Assembly (NCBI GenBank): GCA_045811525.1
Contig: JBJMTV010000042.1
Coordinates: 3,265 to 67,264 of the forward strand
DNA from: VAZQ01 sp045811525
Lineage (GTDB): Bacteria > Pseudomonadota > Alphaproteobacteria > Rhizobiales > Xanthobacteraceae
Length of the DNA: 64,000 nt
Direction of reading: 5' to 3'
Below are positions 42,107 to 51,583 of the stretch, piece by piece. The stretch's first letter is position 1. Each line of letters opens with the position of its first letter. A program made the position numbers and the translations under genes. Under the pieces are notes generated by a model. That model searched no databases, was not told the origin of the DNA, and was given only the letters and a program-made list of their open reading frames with translations.

Positions 42107-42997
42107 ATGCTGGGCGTCAGGCGACTGGGACACGCCACCTTGGCCACCCCCGATATCGCGCGGCAGGTCGACTATTGGACCGATGTGATGGGTCTGCAGG
42201 TCGTCTCGCGCGGCAAGGACAACCTGGTTTTGGCGACCAAGCTCGGGCAAGAGGCCATTGTTCTCGAGCAAGGTGCTGAGTCACAGCTCAAGCGCTTGTC
42301 TTTCCAGGTTGACCCCGGCAGCGATCTCCAGGCCGTGGCGCTCTTGCTGCGCAAGGCCGGGATCGAAAGCGAGCGGCGTAGTGACATCAGCCCCGCTGTC
42401 GCGGACGCCATTGTATTCCGCGATCCCAAAGGCACCCTGATCGAGATTTTCTCCGATACGCGCTTTCATGCGCAGGATAAATCGGACAAGGGCATTGGCG
42501 TGTTGAAGTTTGGTCACATCGCCTATCGTGTGCAGGACGTGCAGCAGATCACCGCGTTCTACACGGATGTGCTCGGCTTTCGCGTATCCGACTGGATTGG
42601 CGATCATTTTTCTTTTCTGCGCTGCGGCGTCGACCACCACACAGTGAATTTCGTCCGCTACGACACACCCCGGCTTCATCACGTCGCCTTCGAAGTGAAG
42701 GACTGGAGCGAGGTGCAGCGCGGCTGCGAAATCCTACAGAAGAAAGGCATTCATCTGGTCTGGGGGCCGCTTCGCCACATCGTGGGCCACAACGTGGCTG
42801 CCTACCACCGCAATCCCGACGAGGTGCGCGTCGAGATTTTTTGCGAGATGGATATGATGAAGGACGAGGCCCTCGGCTACTGGGATCCGCGCCCTTGGCA
42901 TGAAGAAATGCCCTTGCGGCCCAAGCGATGGCCGCAGGACACGCTGCGAAGCGCTTGGGGCTTCGGCTCGTTCGGCACCTTCCCCGGCTATCCCTGA
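42107..42997 (+). CDS. VOC-family extradiol-dioxygenase-like protein
   Basis: A 296-residue two-domain vicinal oxygen chelate protein. The N-terminal module starts LGHATLATPDIARQVDYWTDVMGLQ, and the catalytic-type C-terminal module FGHIAYRVQDVQQITAFYTDVLGFRVSDW. Candidate metal ligands are His in FGHIA near 139, His in LHHVAFEVKD near 192 and Glu in VRVEIFCEMD near 246, the arrangement of catechol 2,3-dioxygenases. A ring-cleavage activity is therefore plausible, though the substrate is unknown. It is monocistronic. Confidence 0.88.
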   Translation: MLGVRRLGHATLATPDIARQVDYWTDVMGLQVVSRGKDNLVLATKLGQEAIVLEQGAESQLKRLSFQVDPGSDLQAVALLLRKAGIESERRSDISPAVADAIVFRDPKGTLIEIFSDTRFHAQDKSDKGIGVLKFGHIAYRVQDVQQITAFYTDVLGFRVSDWIGDHFSFLRCGVDHHTVNFVRYDTPRLHHVAFEVKDWSEVQRGCEILQKKGIHLVWGPLRHIVGHNVAAYHRNPDEVRVEIFCEMDMMKDEALGYWDPRPWHEEMPLRPKRWPQDTLRSAWGFGSFGTFPGYP

Positions 42998-43041
42998 AGC
43001 GCGATTGCGCCGGGAGGGGTGAGGGTTGCGGTGCCTGTGGC

Positions 43042-43755
43042 CTAGGCCGTGAGCGAATCGGCCTCCTCAGCCTCGTCAGGGCGCCGCCGCCTGCTCTGCC
43101 CGCAAAGACGGGCGGGGATGCGCAGGATATTGTCGAGAAAACCGGACCAGCGTTGGCCGCGCGCAAGCGCGCGGTCGAGCGCAGCCATGGTGCGGGCGAG
43201 CCCGGGGTCGTCATCATCGATCCAGGTACGGAGCACCGAGCCGAACAGGACCGCCATCCCCTGGGCGCGCAGCTGCCCACGCGGGCCCGCGGCGGCAATA
43301 TCGGCTGCCGTCAGCATCCATTGCTGCGATCGAACGGCGAGCTGGTTGAGCGCGAGCGCAAGCCCGGGGTTGCGCGGAGCGGAGCGCGCGAGTGAGCGCA
43401 GCGCCGCCTTGTGCGAAGCCAGGAGCTCAATGCGACGCATCAGCACGTCGAACAGGCGCTCGCGCGGCGGGTCTTCGGCTATGTCCGGGTCGGCTCCGGC
43501 CAGTACCTGGCGATCGATTTCGCGCACCTGGGCAGCGAGGATCGCCAGCGACGAGCCAAATAGCCCGCGCAGCTCGGCGAGTGAAACGCCCGCGCGGTTG
43601 GCAATATCGGAGAAGCCGATCTCCTCGAAGGATTTTTCCCCGAGCAGGTCCATGAAGGCGTCGATCACGCGCTCGCGTGGCGGTTTGCTGCCGCCGCTAG
43701 GGGCCGAGGGCGCTGCTTGGTGTATGTCGGGCGGAGGCGGGGGCTTGCGGGCCAT
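43042..43755 (-). CDS. TetR/AcrR-family regulator
   Basis: The ATG at 43755 gives 237 residues; the much longer frame upstream overlaps proC and is spurious. The helix-turn-helix region is about 25-75: RERVIDAFMDLLGEKSFEEIGFSDIANRAGVSLAELRGLFGSSLAIL. The C-terminal ligand domain has a helix-rich pattern and ends in a basic-acidic tail. It is 60 bases downstream of proC on the same strand and could be co-transcribed. COQ9 proteins share such an N-terminus, but the ending is not COQ9-like. Confidence 0.85.
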   Translation of the reverse strand: MARKPPPPPDIHQAAPSAPSGGSKPPRERVIDAFMDLLGEKSFEEIGFSDIANRAGVSLAELRGLFGSSLAILAAQVREIDRQVLAGADPDIAEDPPRERLFDVLMRRIELLASHKAALRSLARSAPRNPGLALALNQLAVRSQQWMLTAADIAAAGPRGQLRAQGMAVLFGSVLRTWIDDDDPGLARTMAALDRALARGQRWSGFLDNILRIPARLCGQSRRRRPDEAEEADSLTA

Positions 43756-43814
43756 GACGGTCTCCTGACTGACGCTGGATACTGCCAGGAATGTAGAGAG
43801 CCCAAGCCAGCGCG

Positions 43815-44654
43815 TCATCCCGCCAATTCGCGCGAACGCGTCGTCGCGGCGGCGATCGCCTTCACCATCAGGGGAGCGAGGCCGTTCTGCGCCATCAACA
43901 CCTCGAGAGCGGCGGCTGTCGTGCCGCCCGGCGAGGTCACGTTCTCGCGCAGTTGTGAGGGCGGCAGCCCTGAGCGCTGCAGCAAGTCCCCGGCGCCGGC
44001 CGCGGTCGCGCAGGCGAGCCGTTGCGCAAGCTCGGTGGGCAGGCCGGCAGCTATACCGGCTTGCGCCAAGCACTCGGCGAGCAGGAACACATAGGCCGGT
44101 CCGGAGCCGGAAACGGCGGTCACCGCGTCCATCAAGGGCTCGTCCCTGATCCATTCCACCGCCCCGACAGCGGCAAGGAGCGCATGCACGAGCGCGCGCT
44201 GATCATCGGTCACATGCGCGCTGGCGACGGCGACGGTGATGCCGCGGCCGATCGAGGCCGGCGTATTCGGCATTGCGCGAACGACGGCGGCGCCGGGGAA
44301 GGCGGCCTCGAGGAACTTGAGGCTGCGCCCAGCCATGATCGAGACAATGACGCTCGTGCGTGCCACATACTGTGTCAGCGAGGGCGTGACAGCGGGCGCC
44401 GTCTGCGGCTTGACCGCAAGCACAACGGCTGCGACGGGCCCAACGTGTTCGGGGGCGGGGTTGAGCGCCAACCCGCGCGCGCCCAGCGCCTGGATCTCCG
44501 GCGATGGTTGCGGTTCGACGACGACGAGCCTGCGCGGCTCGACGCCGAGCGTGAGCCAGCCCTGGAGCATGGCGCTGCCCATCTTCCCGGCGCCCACCAG
44601 CAGAATAGATTCCTGCAGCTTGGCGAGCGCGCTCGTTCCCTGAGAGCCGGTCAT
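43815..44654 (-). CDS. proC: Pyrroline-5-carboxylate reductase
   Basis: Catalyses the last step of proline synthesis (P5C to proline with NAD(P)H). The 279-residue product has the Rossmann motif LVGAGKMGSAM near 19-28, VVLAVKPQ, the VRAMPNTPASIGRG block, the active-site VSGSGPAYVF motif, and LRENVTSPGGTTAAAL near the C-terminus. Length and order match the family. It sits 28 bases after the YbjN-like gene on the same strand, and upstream of the TetR gene. Confidence 0.96.
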   Translation of the reverse strand: MTGSQGTSALAKLQESILLVGAGKMGSAMLQGWLTLGVEPRRLVVVEPQPSPEIQALGARGLALNPAPEHVGPVAAVVLAVKPQTAPAVTPSLTQYVARTSVIVSIMAGRSLKFLEAAFPGAAVVRAMPNTPASIGRGITVAVASAHVTDDQRALVHALLAAVGAVEWIRDEPLMDAVTAVSGSGPAYVFLLAECLAQAGIAAGLPTELAQRLACATAAGAGDLLQRSGLPPSQLRENVTSPGGTTAAALEVLMAQNGLAPLMVKAIAAATTRSRELAG

Positions 44655-44682
44655 AAGTGCGCCTCAGCGGGGCTGGGCGGTG

Positions 44683-45183
44683 TTACGCCTGTCCCTGCGT
44701 CTCGAACATTGCACCGTCGAGCGCCTCGCGTGCCGGCTTGCCGGCCCAGACCACGAACTGGAATGCCGGAAAGTACTGCTCGCAAGCGTCGAGCGCGGTC
44801 CCGAGCAGCGTCTCGCATTGCCGGCCCGAGGCGGTGACACCGCCTGCCAGGACGAGCGCGTGCCGGTACATGACGAGACCATCCCGGGTCCACAGATCGA
44901 AGTGTCCGACCCACAGCTGCTCGTTGATCAGCGAGATCAACTGCTGCACCTCGGCCCGGCACCGATCCGGTACCTTCAGCTCGAAGGCGCATGCGAGGTG
45001 CAGCGCCTCGATGTCGAACATCCAGGTGTAGGAGACCTGGTAATCGGTCCATTTGCCAGTCACCAGGATCGTGATCTCATCGTCCGTCGCGCGCTCGAAG
45101 GACCAGCCATTGCTGGACGCCACCCGCTCGACGACCTCGAGTGGATTGCCGCGCGCCTGCTCGGAGTAGTCCAACAGAGACAT
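44683..45183 (-). CDS. YbjN-domain protein
   Basis: The ATG at 45183 gives 166 residues. The protein is of the YbjN/type III secretion chaperone-like fold found in alphaproteobacteria: NPLEVVERVASSNGWSFERATDDEITI, the YQVSYTWMFDIEALHLACAFELKVP strand core, INEQLWVGHFDLW and the C-terminal FVVWAGKPAREALDGAMFETQG. The function is unknown; some members act as suppressors of folding defects. It lies directly upstream of proC and probably shares its transcript. Confidence 0.87.
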   Translation of the reverse strand: MSLLDYSEQARGNPLEVVERVASSNGWSFERATDDEITILVTGKWTDYQVSYTWMFDIEALHLACAFELKVPDRCRAEVQQLISLINEQLWVGHFDLWTRDGLVMYRHALVLAGGVTASGRQCETLLGTALDACEQYFPAFQFVVWAGKPAREALDGAMFETQGQA

Positions 45184-45462
45184 GCCCGGTCTCCACCCGC
45201 TTGAAAAAGATCCGCACGTTTTCGCGCGCACGCCGCCCGTTCGACGCGGTCACCGCGTGGAGCGCACCTGGCTGCTCCTTCGGCGAATCACTTGTCGAGT
45301 CGAATATAACCCCTTTGATTCCAGGGGCTAAAGCGCAATTGACCATCATCCCGGTTAAGCTTTCGTGGATATCTCGCGCGCGCGAGTCCGTTCTCCACAG
45401 AAGGGCTCGATAGGAGGAGCAATTGGCGCGGCATCGCCTGACGACGCCAGCGCGCCGCCCGT

Positions 45463-46416
45463 TCAATCGAACAGGCTCGAGACCGACTCCTCGGCGGCCG
45501 TGCGACCGATCGCCTCGCCGATCAGGGCTGCGACCGACAGCACCCGGATGTTGCCCGCCGCCTTGACGGCCTGGGTCGCCTGGATGGAGTCGGTGATCAC
45601 GAGCTCCTTCAGCCTTGACGCGCCGATCCGAGCCACTGCCCCTCCCGACAGCACGCCGTGGGTGATGTAGGCGTACACGTCCCTGGCACCTTGCTCCAGC
45701 AGTGCATCCGCCGCGTTCACCACGGTCCCGCCAGAATCGATGATGTCGTCGACGAGAATGCAGGTATGACCCTCGACCTCACCGATGACGTTCATCACCT
45801 CCGATTCACCGGCCCGCTCGCGTCGCTTGTCGACGATTGCGAGCGGCGCATTGATGCGCTTCGCCAACCCCCGCGCCCGGCCGACGCCGCCGACATCCGG
45901 CGAGACCACCATTAGCTTCGCCGTGCCAAAGCGCTCCTTGATATCGCGCACCATCATCGGGGCGGCATAGAGGTTGTCGGTCGGGATATCGAAAAAGCCC
46001 TGGATCTGGCCGGCATGCAGATCGAGGGTCATCAGCCGATCAGCACCCGCATGGGTGATCAGATTGGCCACCAGCTTGGCCGAGATGGGCGTGCGCGGCC
46101 CGGGTTTGCGATCCTGACGGGCATAGCCGAAATATGGGACCACGGCTGTCACCCGCCGCCCCGACGCCCGCCGGAGCGCGTCGATGATGATGAGCAGCTC
46201 CATGAGGTGGTCGTTGGTCGGATAGGAGGTCGATTGGATGACGAAAACGTCCGTCCCGCGCACGTTTTCCTGGATCTCGACGAATATTTCCATGTCCGCG
46301 AAGCGCCGGACCACCGCCTTGGTCAGCGGCGTGGCGAGATAGGCGGCAATCGCATCGGCCAGCGCAGGATTTGAGTTGCCGGCAACGAGCTTGATGGCTC
46401 CATTATTGGACCGCAT
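45463..46416 (-). CDS. prs: Ribose-phosphate pyrophosphokinase
   Basis: Makes PRPP from ribose 5-phosphate and ATP for purine, pyrimidine, His and Trp synthesis. With the ATG at 46416 the length is 317 residues, as usual. Landmarks are KLVAGNSNPALA, the RFADMEIFVEIQENVRG block, the ATP-binding YFGYARQDRK, the metal-binding DLHAGQIQGFF with both His and Asp, and the PRPP-binding motif CILVDDIIDSGGTV. It is an isolated minus-strand gene. Confidence 0.97.
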   Translation of the reverse strand: MRSNNGAIKLVAGNSNPALADAIAAYLATPLTKAVVRRFADMEIFVEIQENVRGTDVFVIQSTSYPTNDHLMELLIIIDALRRASGRRVTAVVPYFGYARQDRKPGPRTPISAKLVANLITHAGADRLMTLDLHAGQIQGFFDIPTDNLYAAPMMVRDIKERFGTAKLMVVSPDVGGVGRARGLAKRINAPLAIVDKRRERAGESEVMNVIGEVEGHTCILVDDIIDSGGTVVNAADALLEQGARDVYAYITHGVLSGGAVARIGASRLKELVITDSIQATQAVKAAGNIRVLSVAALIGEAIGRTAAEESVSSLFD

Positions 46417-46584
46417 CGCTGCCTCCCCGCGAGACCTGCGTGCTCGCGGCGCCCTGATAACAAGGTCGCGCCGACCCTGGCAATATCGCTGCCGCCACCC
46501 CTGCAATCATGTTGGGGACGCTGCCATGGGGCGTGCCAGTTGAAGGGCAGCGCCGGGAGCGCAGGAGGCGACGGCACCCCTGGT

Positions 46585-47331
46585 TCATCGAGGTGCCGGC
46601 CCCAACGCCAAGGTCGCATTCGCAGGCGCGGCGGCACGCCCCGGCCGCCCTCGCGGCAGCGGGACCTCGTCTCCCGGCAGTGGTGCGCCAGCAGCCGCTG
46701 CCGTTTCCGGGGTTGTCGGCTGACGACGCAGAATCCGGAAAATGCCCGAGGCCTCCGGGGTCCAGTCATCAGGCCAGCCGAAAACGAGCGACGATGCAGA
46801 CGCCGGCCGGCCAGCAAACGCGGCTTTTCCGGCAAAGCCGGCAAGCTGTGCGATCCCGGCGGCGGCGATGCGTGTCACCACCTGATCCTCGTCGGCCGCA
46901 CTCACGCCGGCGGTCTGCTCTTCGCCGCTCAGCCTGACGGCGCGCCGGTCGTCGCTGTCGTAGAGGTCCAACACCCAGCCCATGATGGTGCCGTTATCCT
47001 CGGTTGCGTCATTCATTGTCCCGTGTGCCGGCGCCCGCGCAGCGAAGTACACACGCAAGCGGTAATCCGCCGGGCCCGAGCTCACGATGCCAAATTGCCG
47101 CGCGCCCGCTTCCAGCGTGAGACTATCCCACAGCTTTTGGGAGAGCGCGGGCGTTGGCCCGTCGATCGACTCGATCGCGAGCGTCGTGCGCTGGTCCTCG
47201 GTCAGCTGCGCGATTTGGCCAGGGCCGACGCAGCCGCCCAGGGCGACGCCGAGCAGCAGCACTGCCGAAAGGCGCCAATGCCCAAAGCGCGTCGCCGTCG
47301 CTCCGGCGCGCTCGCGCGATCCCCTCTGCAT
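46585..47331 (-). CDS. Hypothetical lipoprotein
   Basis: A 248-residue protein with a lipoprotein signal (LSAVLLLGVALGGC, lipobox LGGC) so the mature N-terminus is Cys34 in this numbering. The middle (about 45-175) seems folded: SLTLEAGARQFGIVSSGPADYRLRVYFAARAP and VLDLYDSDDRRAVRLSGEEQTAG suggest a mixed beta protein similar to secretin or pilus assembly lipoproteins. The C-terminal 50 residues are Pro/Ala/Arg-rich. I do not recognise a family. It follows pgeF on the same strand at 124 bases, so it may be the last gene of the lgt operon. Confidence 0.7.
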   Translation of the reverse strand: MQRGSRERAGATATRFGHWRLSAVLLLGVALGGCVGPGQIAQLTEDQRTTLAIESIDGPTPALSQKLWDSLTLEAGARQFGIVSSGPADYRLRVYFAARAPAHGTMNDATEDNGTIMGWVLDLYDSDDRRAVRLSGEEQTAGVSAADEDQVVTRIAAAGIAQLAGFAGKAAFAGRPASASSLVFGWPDDWTPEASGIFRILRRQPTTPETAAAAGAPLPGDEVPLPRGRPGRAAAPANATLALGPAPR

Positions 47332-47454
47332 CGACTTCCCCGCAGCCCGGCGGCTCTGTTGCCGTTATGCATCGACCGCGTTGAGGTCGTGCCGAGCTTG
47401 CAGCCAGTGGAACATCAAAGCGGAAAAGCGTCCAGGGCAGCGCCCGTCCCGGGC

Positions 47455-48270
47455 TCAATTTTCCAGCGCTATGGCATTGATGTGACGCCCATAGTCCGGC
47501 TCCCCGCGATGGGTCGAGCGGCGGTAGCTGAAAAACTGAGCCGGACTGGCGTAAGTGCAGTGGCCGAGATCCTCGATCTGCGCAATTCCCGCGGCGGTTA
47601 GGCGCGAGGCGATGTAGCCGGGAAGATCGAACAGGGCGTGACCCGCACGCTCGGCTCCTCGAAAAAACCGCGCGTTTGCGCGGCTCGCTTCCGAAAAGCG
47701 CGCAACGAATTCGGGTCCCACCTCGTAATTGTCCTGGCGGATCATCGGGCCGAGGGCGGCCACGATATGCTCCCGAATGGCGCCGCAGCGCTCCATCGCC
47801 GCGATGGTTGCCTCCAGCACCCCAGTCGCGGCGCCGCGCCAACCGGCGTGAGCGGCGCCGATCACCCGCGCCTGCGCGTCGGCGAAAAGAACCGGGCCGC
47901 AATCGGCCGTGGTGACCCCAAGGGCAATGCCGGCGACACCAGTGACGATGGCATCCACACGCGGTCGGTGCGAGGGCTCCCATGGCTTGTCGATGACCAC
48001 AACCTCGGCGGAATGGATCTGGTAGGCCGTCAGCAGGTGGTCTGCAGGGACGGCAAGTGCGGCCGCCATGCGCGCGCGGTTCTCCGCCACATTATTGGGC
48101 GCGTCCTGCGAGCCCGGCCCGCCATTCAGGCTGGCATAGAGGCCCTGCGACACGCCGCCCTCGCGCGTGAAGAAGGCATGGCGAATGCCGGGAAGGCTCG
48201 TCAACGAAGCCGCCTGCAGCATGCCGGGCATCGTCCCCTGCTTGGCGCTGTGGTGTTGCGGTCGTGCCAT
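47455..48270 (-). CDS. pgeF: Peptidoglycan editing factor PgeF (YfiH family)
   Basis: A 271-residue protein of the YfiH/DUF152 (CNF1-like laccase) family. PgeF removes L-Ser-containing precursors from peptidoglycan. Landmarks are HAFFTREGGVSQGLYASLN, the metal site ADCGPVLFAD, GAAHAGWRGAATGVLEATI with His, and ALGPMIRQDNYEVGPEF, then CTYASPAQFFSYRRSTHRGEPDYGRHINAI, which supplies the second Cys and His. It follows the MidA-like gene by 3 bases on the minus strand, part of the lgt-midA-pgeF arrangement common in alphaproteobacteria. Confidence 0.95.
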   Translation of the reverse strand: MARPQHHSAKQGTMPGMLQAASLTSLPGIRHAFFTREGGVSQGLYASLNGGPGSQDAPNNVAENRARMAAALAVPADHLLTAYQIHSAEVVVIDKPWEPSHRPRVDAIVTGVAGIALGVTTADCGPVLFADAQARVIGAAHAGWRGAATGVLEATIAAMERCGAIREHIVAALGPMIRQDNYEVGPEFVARFSEASRANARFFRGAERAGHALFDLPGYIASRLTAAGIAQIEDLGHCTYASPAQFFSYRRSTHRGEPDYGRHINAIALEN

Positions 48271-48273
48271 GTC

Positions 48274-49380
48274 TCAGGTCTTGAAACCAGGGAGCGCCGT
48301 TAGGCTTGGGCTTGAGAAAGCAACTGCCTTGATCAAGCGGCCCATGCCCGTGCGCTCTTCCTCGGTAAGACGTTCGAGCGCCGCCTGGATCTTGACGCCA
48401 TGGCCCTCCGGCGCTGCAGCTTTGAGGGCCGCCGCGCGCTGCTCAATCCCCAGCTCGCGCAGAAACTCTGCCTGCGTGACTGGCCCGTGCAGGCGCGCGC
48501 CCATCCCTTCCGCCGCCTCCGCCAAGGCCTGAAAATCCACGTGGGCGGTGAGATCGACGAGTCCGGGGGTCAGCAGCGCATTGGCGTAAGCGTGACCGCC
48601 GACGGCCTGTAGAGTGTCGCCGATGCCGCTCTCGAGATGACCATAGTCAAGCACCAGCGCCGCGCCGCCTGAGCGCACGACCCGACGGCCAAGCTCGAGG
48701 GCGATCTTGTCCGCGCGCCATTCGAATATCTCGCCGATCTTGGCGGCCCGCATGCCGCTCGGCAGGAACTCGTCGAACAGGGGAATCGGGTCACGATCGA
48801 TGCTGAAGGTGAGCTTGTTGGCATCGCCGATCTTCACCACCCGCTCGTGCCAGCCGTCCGCACACATCACAGCCTGATGCACCGGTAAGGCGTCGAAGAA
48901 CTCGTTAGCGAGGATGATCGATGGGCCTTCGGGCACGTCGTCAATCGAACGATGCCACGACACCGGGACCTCGATCCCGGTCAGGGCTTGCTTCTGCTGG
49001 CGCTCGAGGGTGGGGCTGATCTCGACGAGGTGCAGCGCCAGAGCGGCGCGAAATTCCGGCATCACCTTGGCTGCCCGCAGCGCATCGAGCATCATCGCGC
49101 CGCGCCCCGGTCCGAGCTCGACCAGGCGCAGCGTTTCCGGCGAGCCCATGGCGCGCCAGGCAGCGGCGGCCCACAGCCCGATGAGCTCGCCGAACATCTG
49201 GCTGATCTCAGGCGCCGTGGTGAAATCGCCTTTCGCGCCGATCGGCTCTCGCGCCATGTAGTAGCCATGCTCCGGATGCGTGAGGCAGAGCGCCATGAAT
49301 TGCGCCACAGGCATCGGTCCGGCGAGCTCGATGCGGCGCCGAATTTCGCTCTCAAGCGGGATGATGTCGTCCGAGATCAT
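48274..49380 (-). CDS. MidA/NDUFAF7-like SAM-dependent methyltransferase
   Basis: The ATG at 49380 overlaps the lgt stop (ATGA), giving 368 residues. This is the DUF185 family whose mitochondrial member NDUFAF7 methylates Arg85 of the complex I subunit NDUFS2. Family landmarks are MALCLTHPEHGYYM, KGDFTTAPEISQMFGELIGLW, the SAM-binding LVELGPGRGAMMLDALRA, NEFFDALPVHQ and LDYGHLESGIGDTLQAV. A role in complex I assembly is likely by homology. It is translationally coupled to lgt. Confidence 0.94.
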   Translation of the reverse strand: MISDDIIPLESEIRRRIELAGPMPVAQFMALCLTHPEHGYYMAREPIGAKGDFTTAPEISQMFGELIGLWAAAAWRAMGSPETLRLVELGPGRGAMMLDALRAAKVMPEFRAALALHLVEISPTLERQQKQALTGIEVPVSWHRSIDDVPEGPSIILANEFFDALPVHQAVMCADGWHERVVKIGDANKLTFSIDRDPIPLFDEFLPSGMRAAKIGEIFEWRADKIALELGRRVVRSGGAALVLDYGHLESGIGDTLQAVGGHAYANALLTPGLVDLTAHVDFQALAEAAEGMGARLHGPVTQAEFLRELGIEQRAAALKAAAPEGHGVKIQAALERLTEEERTGMGRLIKAVAFSSPSLTALPGFKT

Positions 49381-50195
49381 GTCGGTCTCGCGCGCTGACG
49401 CCGCATCGCCATCAAGAGAATGCCACCAATGATCAGCGGCACCGACAATAGCATTCCCATGGTTAGCCCACCCCAAAGGAAGCCGAGCTGGACGTCGGGC
49501 TCGCGAAACAGCTCGCAGAACGAGCGCGCGACCCCGTAGCCGAAGGCAAAGGCACCGAGGATGAATCCGGGACGTTTGAGGGCGCCGCCCCGGATCAAGG
49601 CTGTGAGCACGATGAACATGACAAGGCCTTCGAGCAGAGCTTCATAGAGCTGGCTCGGGTGACGCGGGAACGGGCCTCCGCTAGGAAACACCATCGCCCA
49701 GGGCACGTCGGTCGGGCGGCCCCACAGCTCGCCATTGATGAAGTTGGCGATGCGGCCGAGAAAAATACCGATGGTGCCGGCGGAGCAGGTGAGGTCACCC
49801 AGCGACAGGATCGAGATGGCGCGTCGGCGCGCGAATACGATGACCGCGATCACGCAGCCGAGAAAGCCGCCATGGAAGGACATGCCGCCCCGCCAGAGCT
49901 CCAGGCTCTCCAGCGGGTGAGCGGCGAAATAGGTCGGATTGTAGGCCAGCACATAGCCCAGGCGGCCGCCGAGAATGATCCCGAGCGTCACCCAAGTGAC
50001 GAAATCGTCGAAATCGCTTGCGGTCATGGGCGGCGCACCGCCCCACAAATCGGGCGAGCGGATGATGGTACGGGCATAGAGCCAGCCCAGCAGGATGCCG
50101 ACGATATAGGCCAGGGCATACCAACGGATCGCCACCGGCCCGATGCTCACGAGCACGGGATCAATCGCGGGAAATGGCAGGAGGTAGAGCGGCAT
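49377..50195 (-). CDS. lgt: Prolipoprotein diacylglyceryl transferase
   Basis: Inner-membrane enzyme that transfers diacylglycerol from phosphatidylglycerol to the lipobox Cys of prolipoproteins. The 272-residue product has about seven membrane segments. Signatures are IRWYALAYIVGILLGW, GGRLGYVLAYN, MSFHGGFLGC with the conserved His-Gly-Gly, and GRIANFINGELWGR with the catalytic-region Asn, Glu and Arg. It is divergent from ubiK and heads the midA-pgeF operon. Several lipoproteins in this window are its likely clients. Confidence 0.97.
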   Translation of the reverse strand: MPLYLLPFPAIDPVLVSIGPVAIRWYALAYIVGILLGWLYARTIIRSPDLWGGAPPMTASDFDDFVTWVTLGIILGGRLGYVLAYNPTYFAAHPLESLELWRGGMSFHGGFLGCVIAVIVFARRRAISILSLGDLTCSAGTIGIFLGRIANFINGELWGRPTDVPWAMVFPSGGPFPRHPSQLYEALLEGLVMFIVLTALIRGGALKRPGFILGAFAFGYGVARSFCELFREPDVQLGFLWGGLTMGMLLSVPLIIGGILLMAMRRQRARPT

Positions 50196-50358
50196 CGGTG
50201 GCTCGCAGGAGCAGGTGAACGCGGTGATGCGGGCACGGAACGCGGCAAGTCAAGCAGCCATGCCCGTTGTCCTTGCGCCCTTTTGGACCTCGACCTTGCG
50301 GGCGACCTCCCCAGACCCCATTAATTCGGCACATCAGGAGCGGCCACCGCCGAGTGCC

Positions 50359-50628
50359 ATGACCCAGACCAGCAGCCGGTTTTTCGACGAGATCGCCCGC
50401 CTCATGAACGACGCAGCCGGGGTCGCTTCGGGGGTCCGGCGCGAGTTCGACACCGTGGTCCGGCACCAGGCGGAGCGCATCCTGCGCGACCTCGACGTGG
50501 TCAAGCGTGAGGAGTTCGAGGCGGTCAAGGAGATGGCGCGCCTGGCGCGTGAGGAGAATATGGCCTTGAAGGCCCGGGTCACCCTTCTTGAGGCCAGGCT
50601 TGGGCCGCTCAACGCGCCAGAGCGCTGA
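50359..50628 (+). CDS. ubiK: Ubiquinone biosynthesis accessory factor UbiK (BMFP family)
   Basis: The ATG at 50359 gives 89 residues, the normal size; the frame runs upstream to 50215 without likely start. The N-terminal amphipathic helix (RFFDEIARLMNDAAGVASGV) binds membranes, and the C-terminal coiled coil includes VKREEFEAVKEMARLAREENMALKARV. UbiK helps assemble the ubiquinone synthesis complex with UbiJ. It is divergent from lgt, a common alphaproteobacterial arrangement. Confidence 0.92.
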   Translation: MTQTSSRFFDEIARLMNDAAGVASGVRREFDTVVRHQAERILRDLDVVKREEFEAVKEMARLAREENMALKARVTLLEARLGPLNAPER

Positions 50629-50779
50629 CCAGGCGCCCACTTGCGCCGTTTCCTTGTATTCGGCCCCAGCGCTCGTTATAAGCGCGCGCGTCCGCGACCC
50701 AGACACCCCTGGAGGTATGTTGCGGCGTCCCGCCGGGGCGCGCCCGGCCATGCGTTCCGAAATCCACGAGGGTAGAAAC

Positions 50780-51517
50780 ATGGCGACCGTCAGGGAAATG
50801 AAAGCGACGGCACGTCCGCGGGCAGGAAAGGGGGCCGCCCGGGCAGAGCGTCGCGCCGGCCGCGTACCGGGTGTCATCTATGGTGACGGCAAGGCGCCCC
50901 TGAACATCTCGGTCGATCATGCCGAGCTCAAGCAGCGTATCTATGCCGGTCGTTTCCTCACCTCGATCTACGAGATCGACATCGAAGGCGCCAAGCATCG
51001 GGTCATCCCGCGCGACTTCCAGCTTGATCCGGTGCGTGATCTGCCTGTGCATGTCGACTTCATGCGTCTGGGCCAGGGCGCGCAGATCCGGGTGCGCATT
51101 CCCATTCATGTGATCAACGCGGACCAGGCCCCGGGCGTGAAGCGTGGCGGCACCGTCAACGTGGTCACGCACGCCGTCGAGGTGCAGGTCCCGGCCGACA
51201 ATATTCCAGAAGCATTCGAGGTCGACGTTGGCGGTCTCGACATCAACCACTCGAAACATTTGAGCGATCTCGCGCTGCCACCGCATGTACGGGTGGTGGA
51301 ACGGACCGATCCTACGCTCGTCACCATTGTGCCGCCCTCGGGCTATGCGGAAGAGCTCAAGGCCGCCGCAGAAGCTGCTGCTGCCGCTGCGGCCGCTGCC
51401 AGCACGGCTGCGGCCGGGGCTCCGGCCGAAGGCGCCGCGGCTGCGCCGGGTGCTGCCGCTCCCGCTGGCGGCGCGCCTGGGGCCGGCGGCTCCGCGCCCG
51501 CTGCGGAAAAGAAGTAG
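50780..51517 (+). CDS. rplY: 50S ribosomal protein L25 (Ctc form)
   Basis: The ATG at 50780 gives 245 residues. It is the long Ctc form: the 5S rRNA-binding L25 domain (MKATARPRAGKGAARAERRAGRVPGVIYG, about 7-95) followed by the beta C-terminal domain (VRVRIPIHVINADQAPGVKRGGTVNVV, about 97-195). The last 50 residues are almost only Ala, Gly and Pro with a final EKK, a feature of alphaproteobacterial L25 proteins. pth follows 66 bases downstream, a conserved pairing. The Ala run may vary in length between strains. Confidence 0.95.
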   Translation: MATVREMKATARPRAGKGAARAERRAGRVPGVIYGDGKAPLNISVDHAELKQRIYAGRFLTSIYEIDIEGAKHRVIPRDFQLDPVRDLPVHVDFMRLGQGAQIRVRIPIHVINADQAPGVKRGGTVNVVTHAVEVQVPADNIPEAFEVDVGGLDINHSKHLSDLALPPHVRVVERTDPTLVTIVPPSGYAEELKAAAEAAAAAAAAASTAAAGAPAEGAAAAPGAAAPAGGAPGAGGSAPAAEKK

Positions 51518-51583
51518 CGCCTCGCCTCACTTGGCGATCGTCTCCGGCCGTCCCCGGCGGTCGCGTCTGAGCTCGATGGTCTG

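Noticed and set aside
43756..44154. N-terminal extension of the TetR gene
   Set aside because: It lies entirely in the proC region in another frame and is Arg-rich nonsense.
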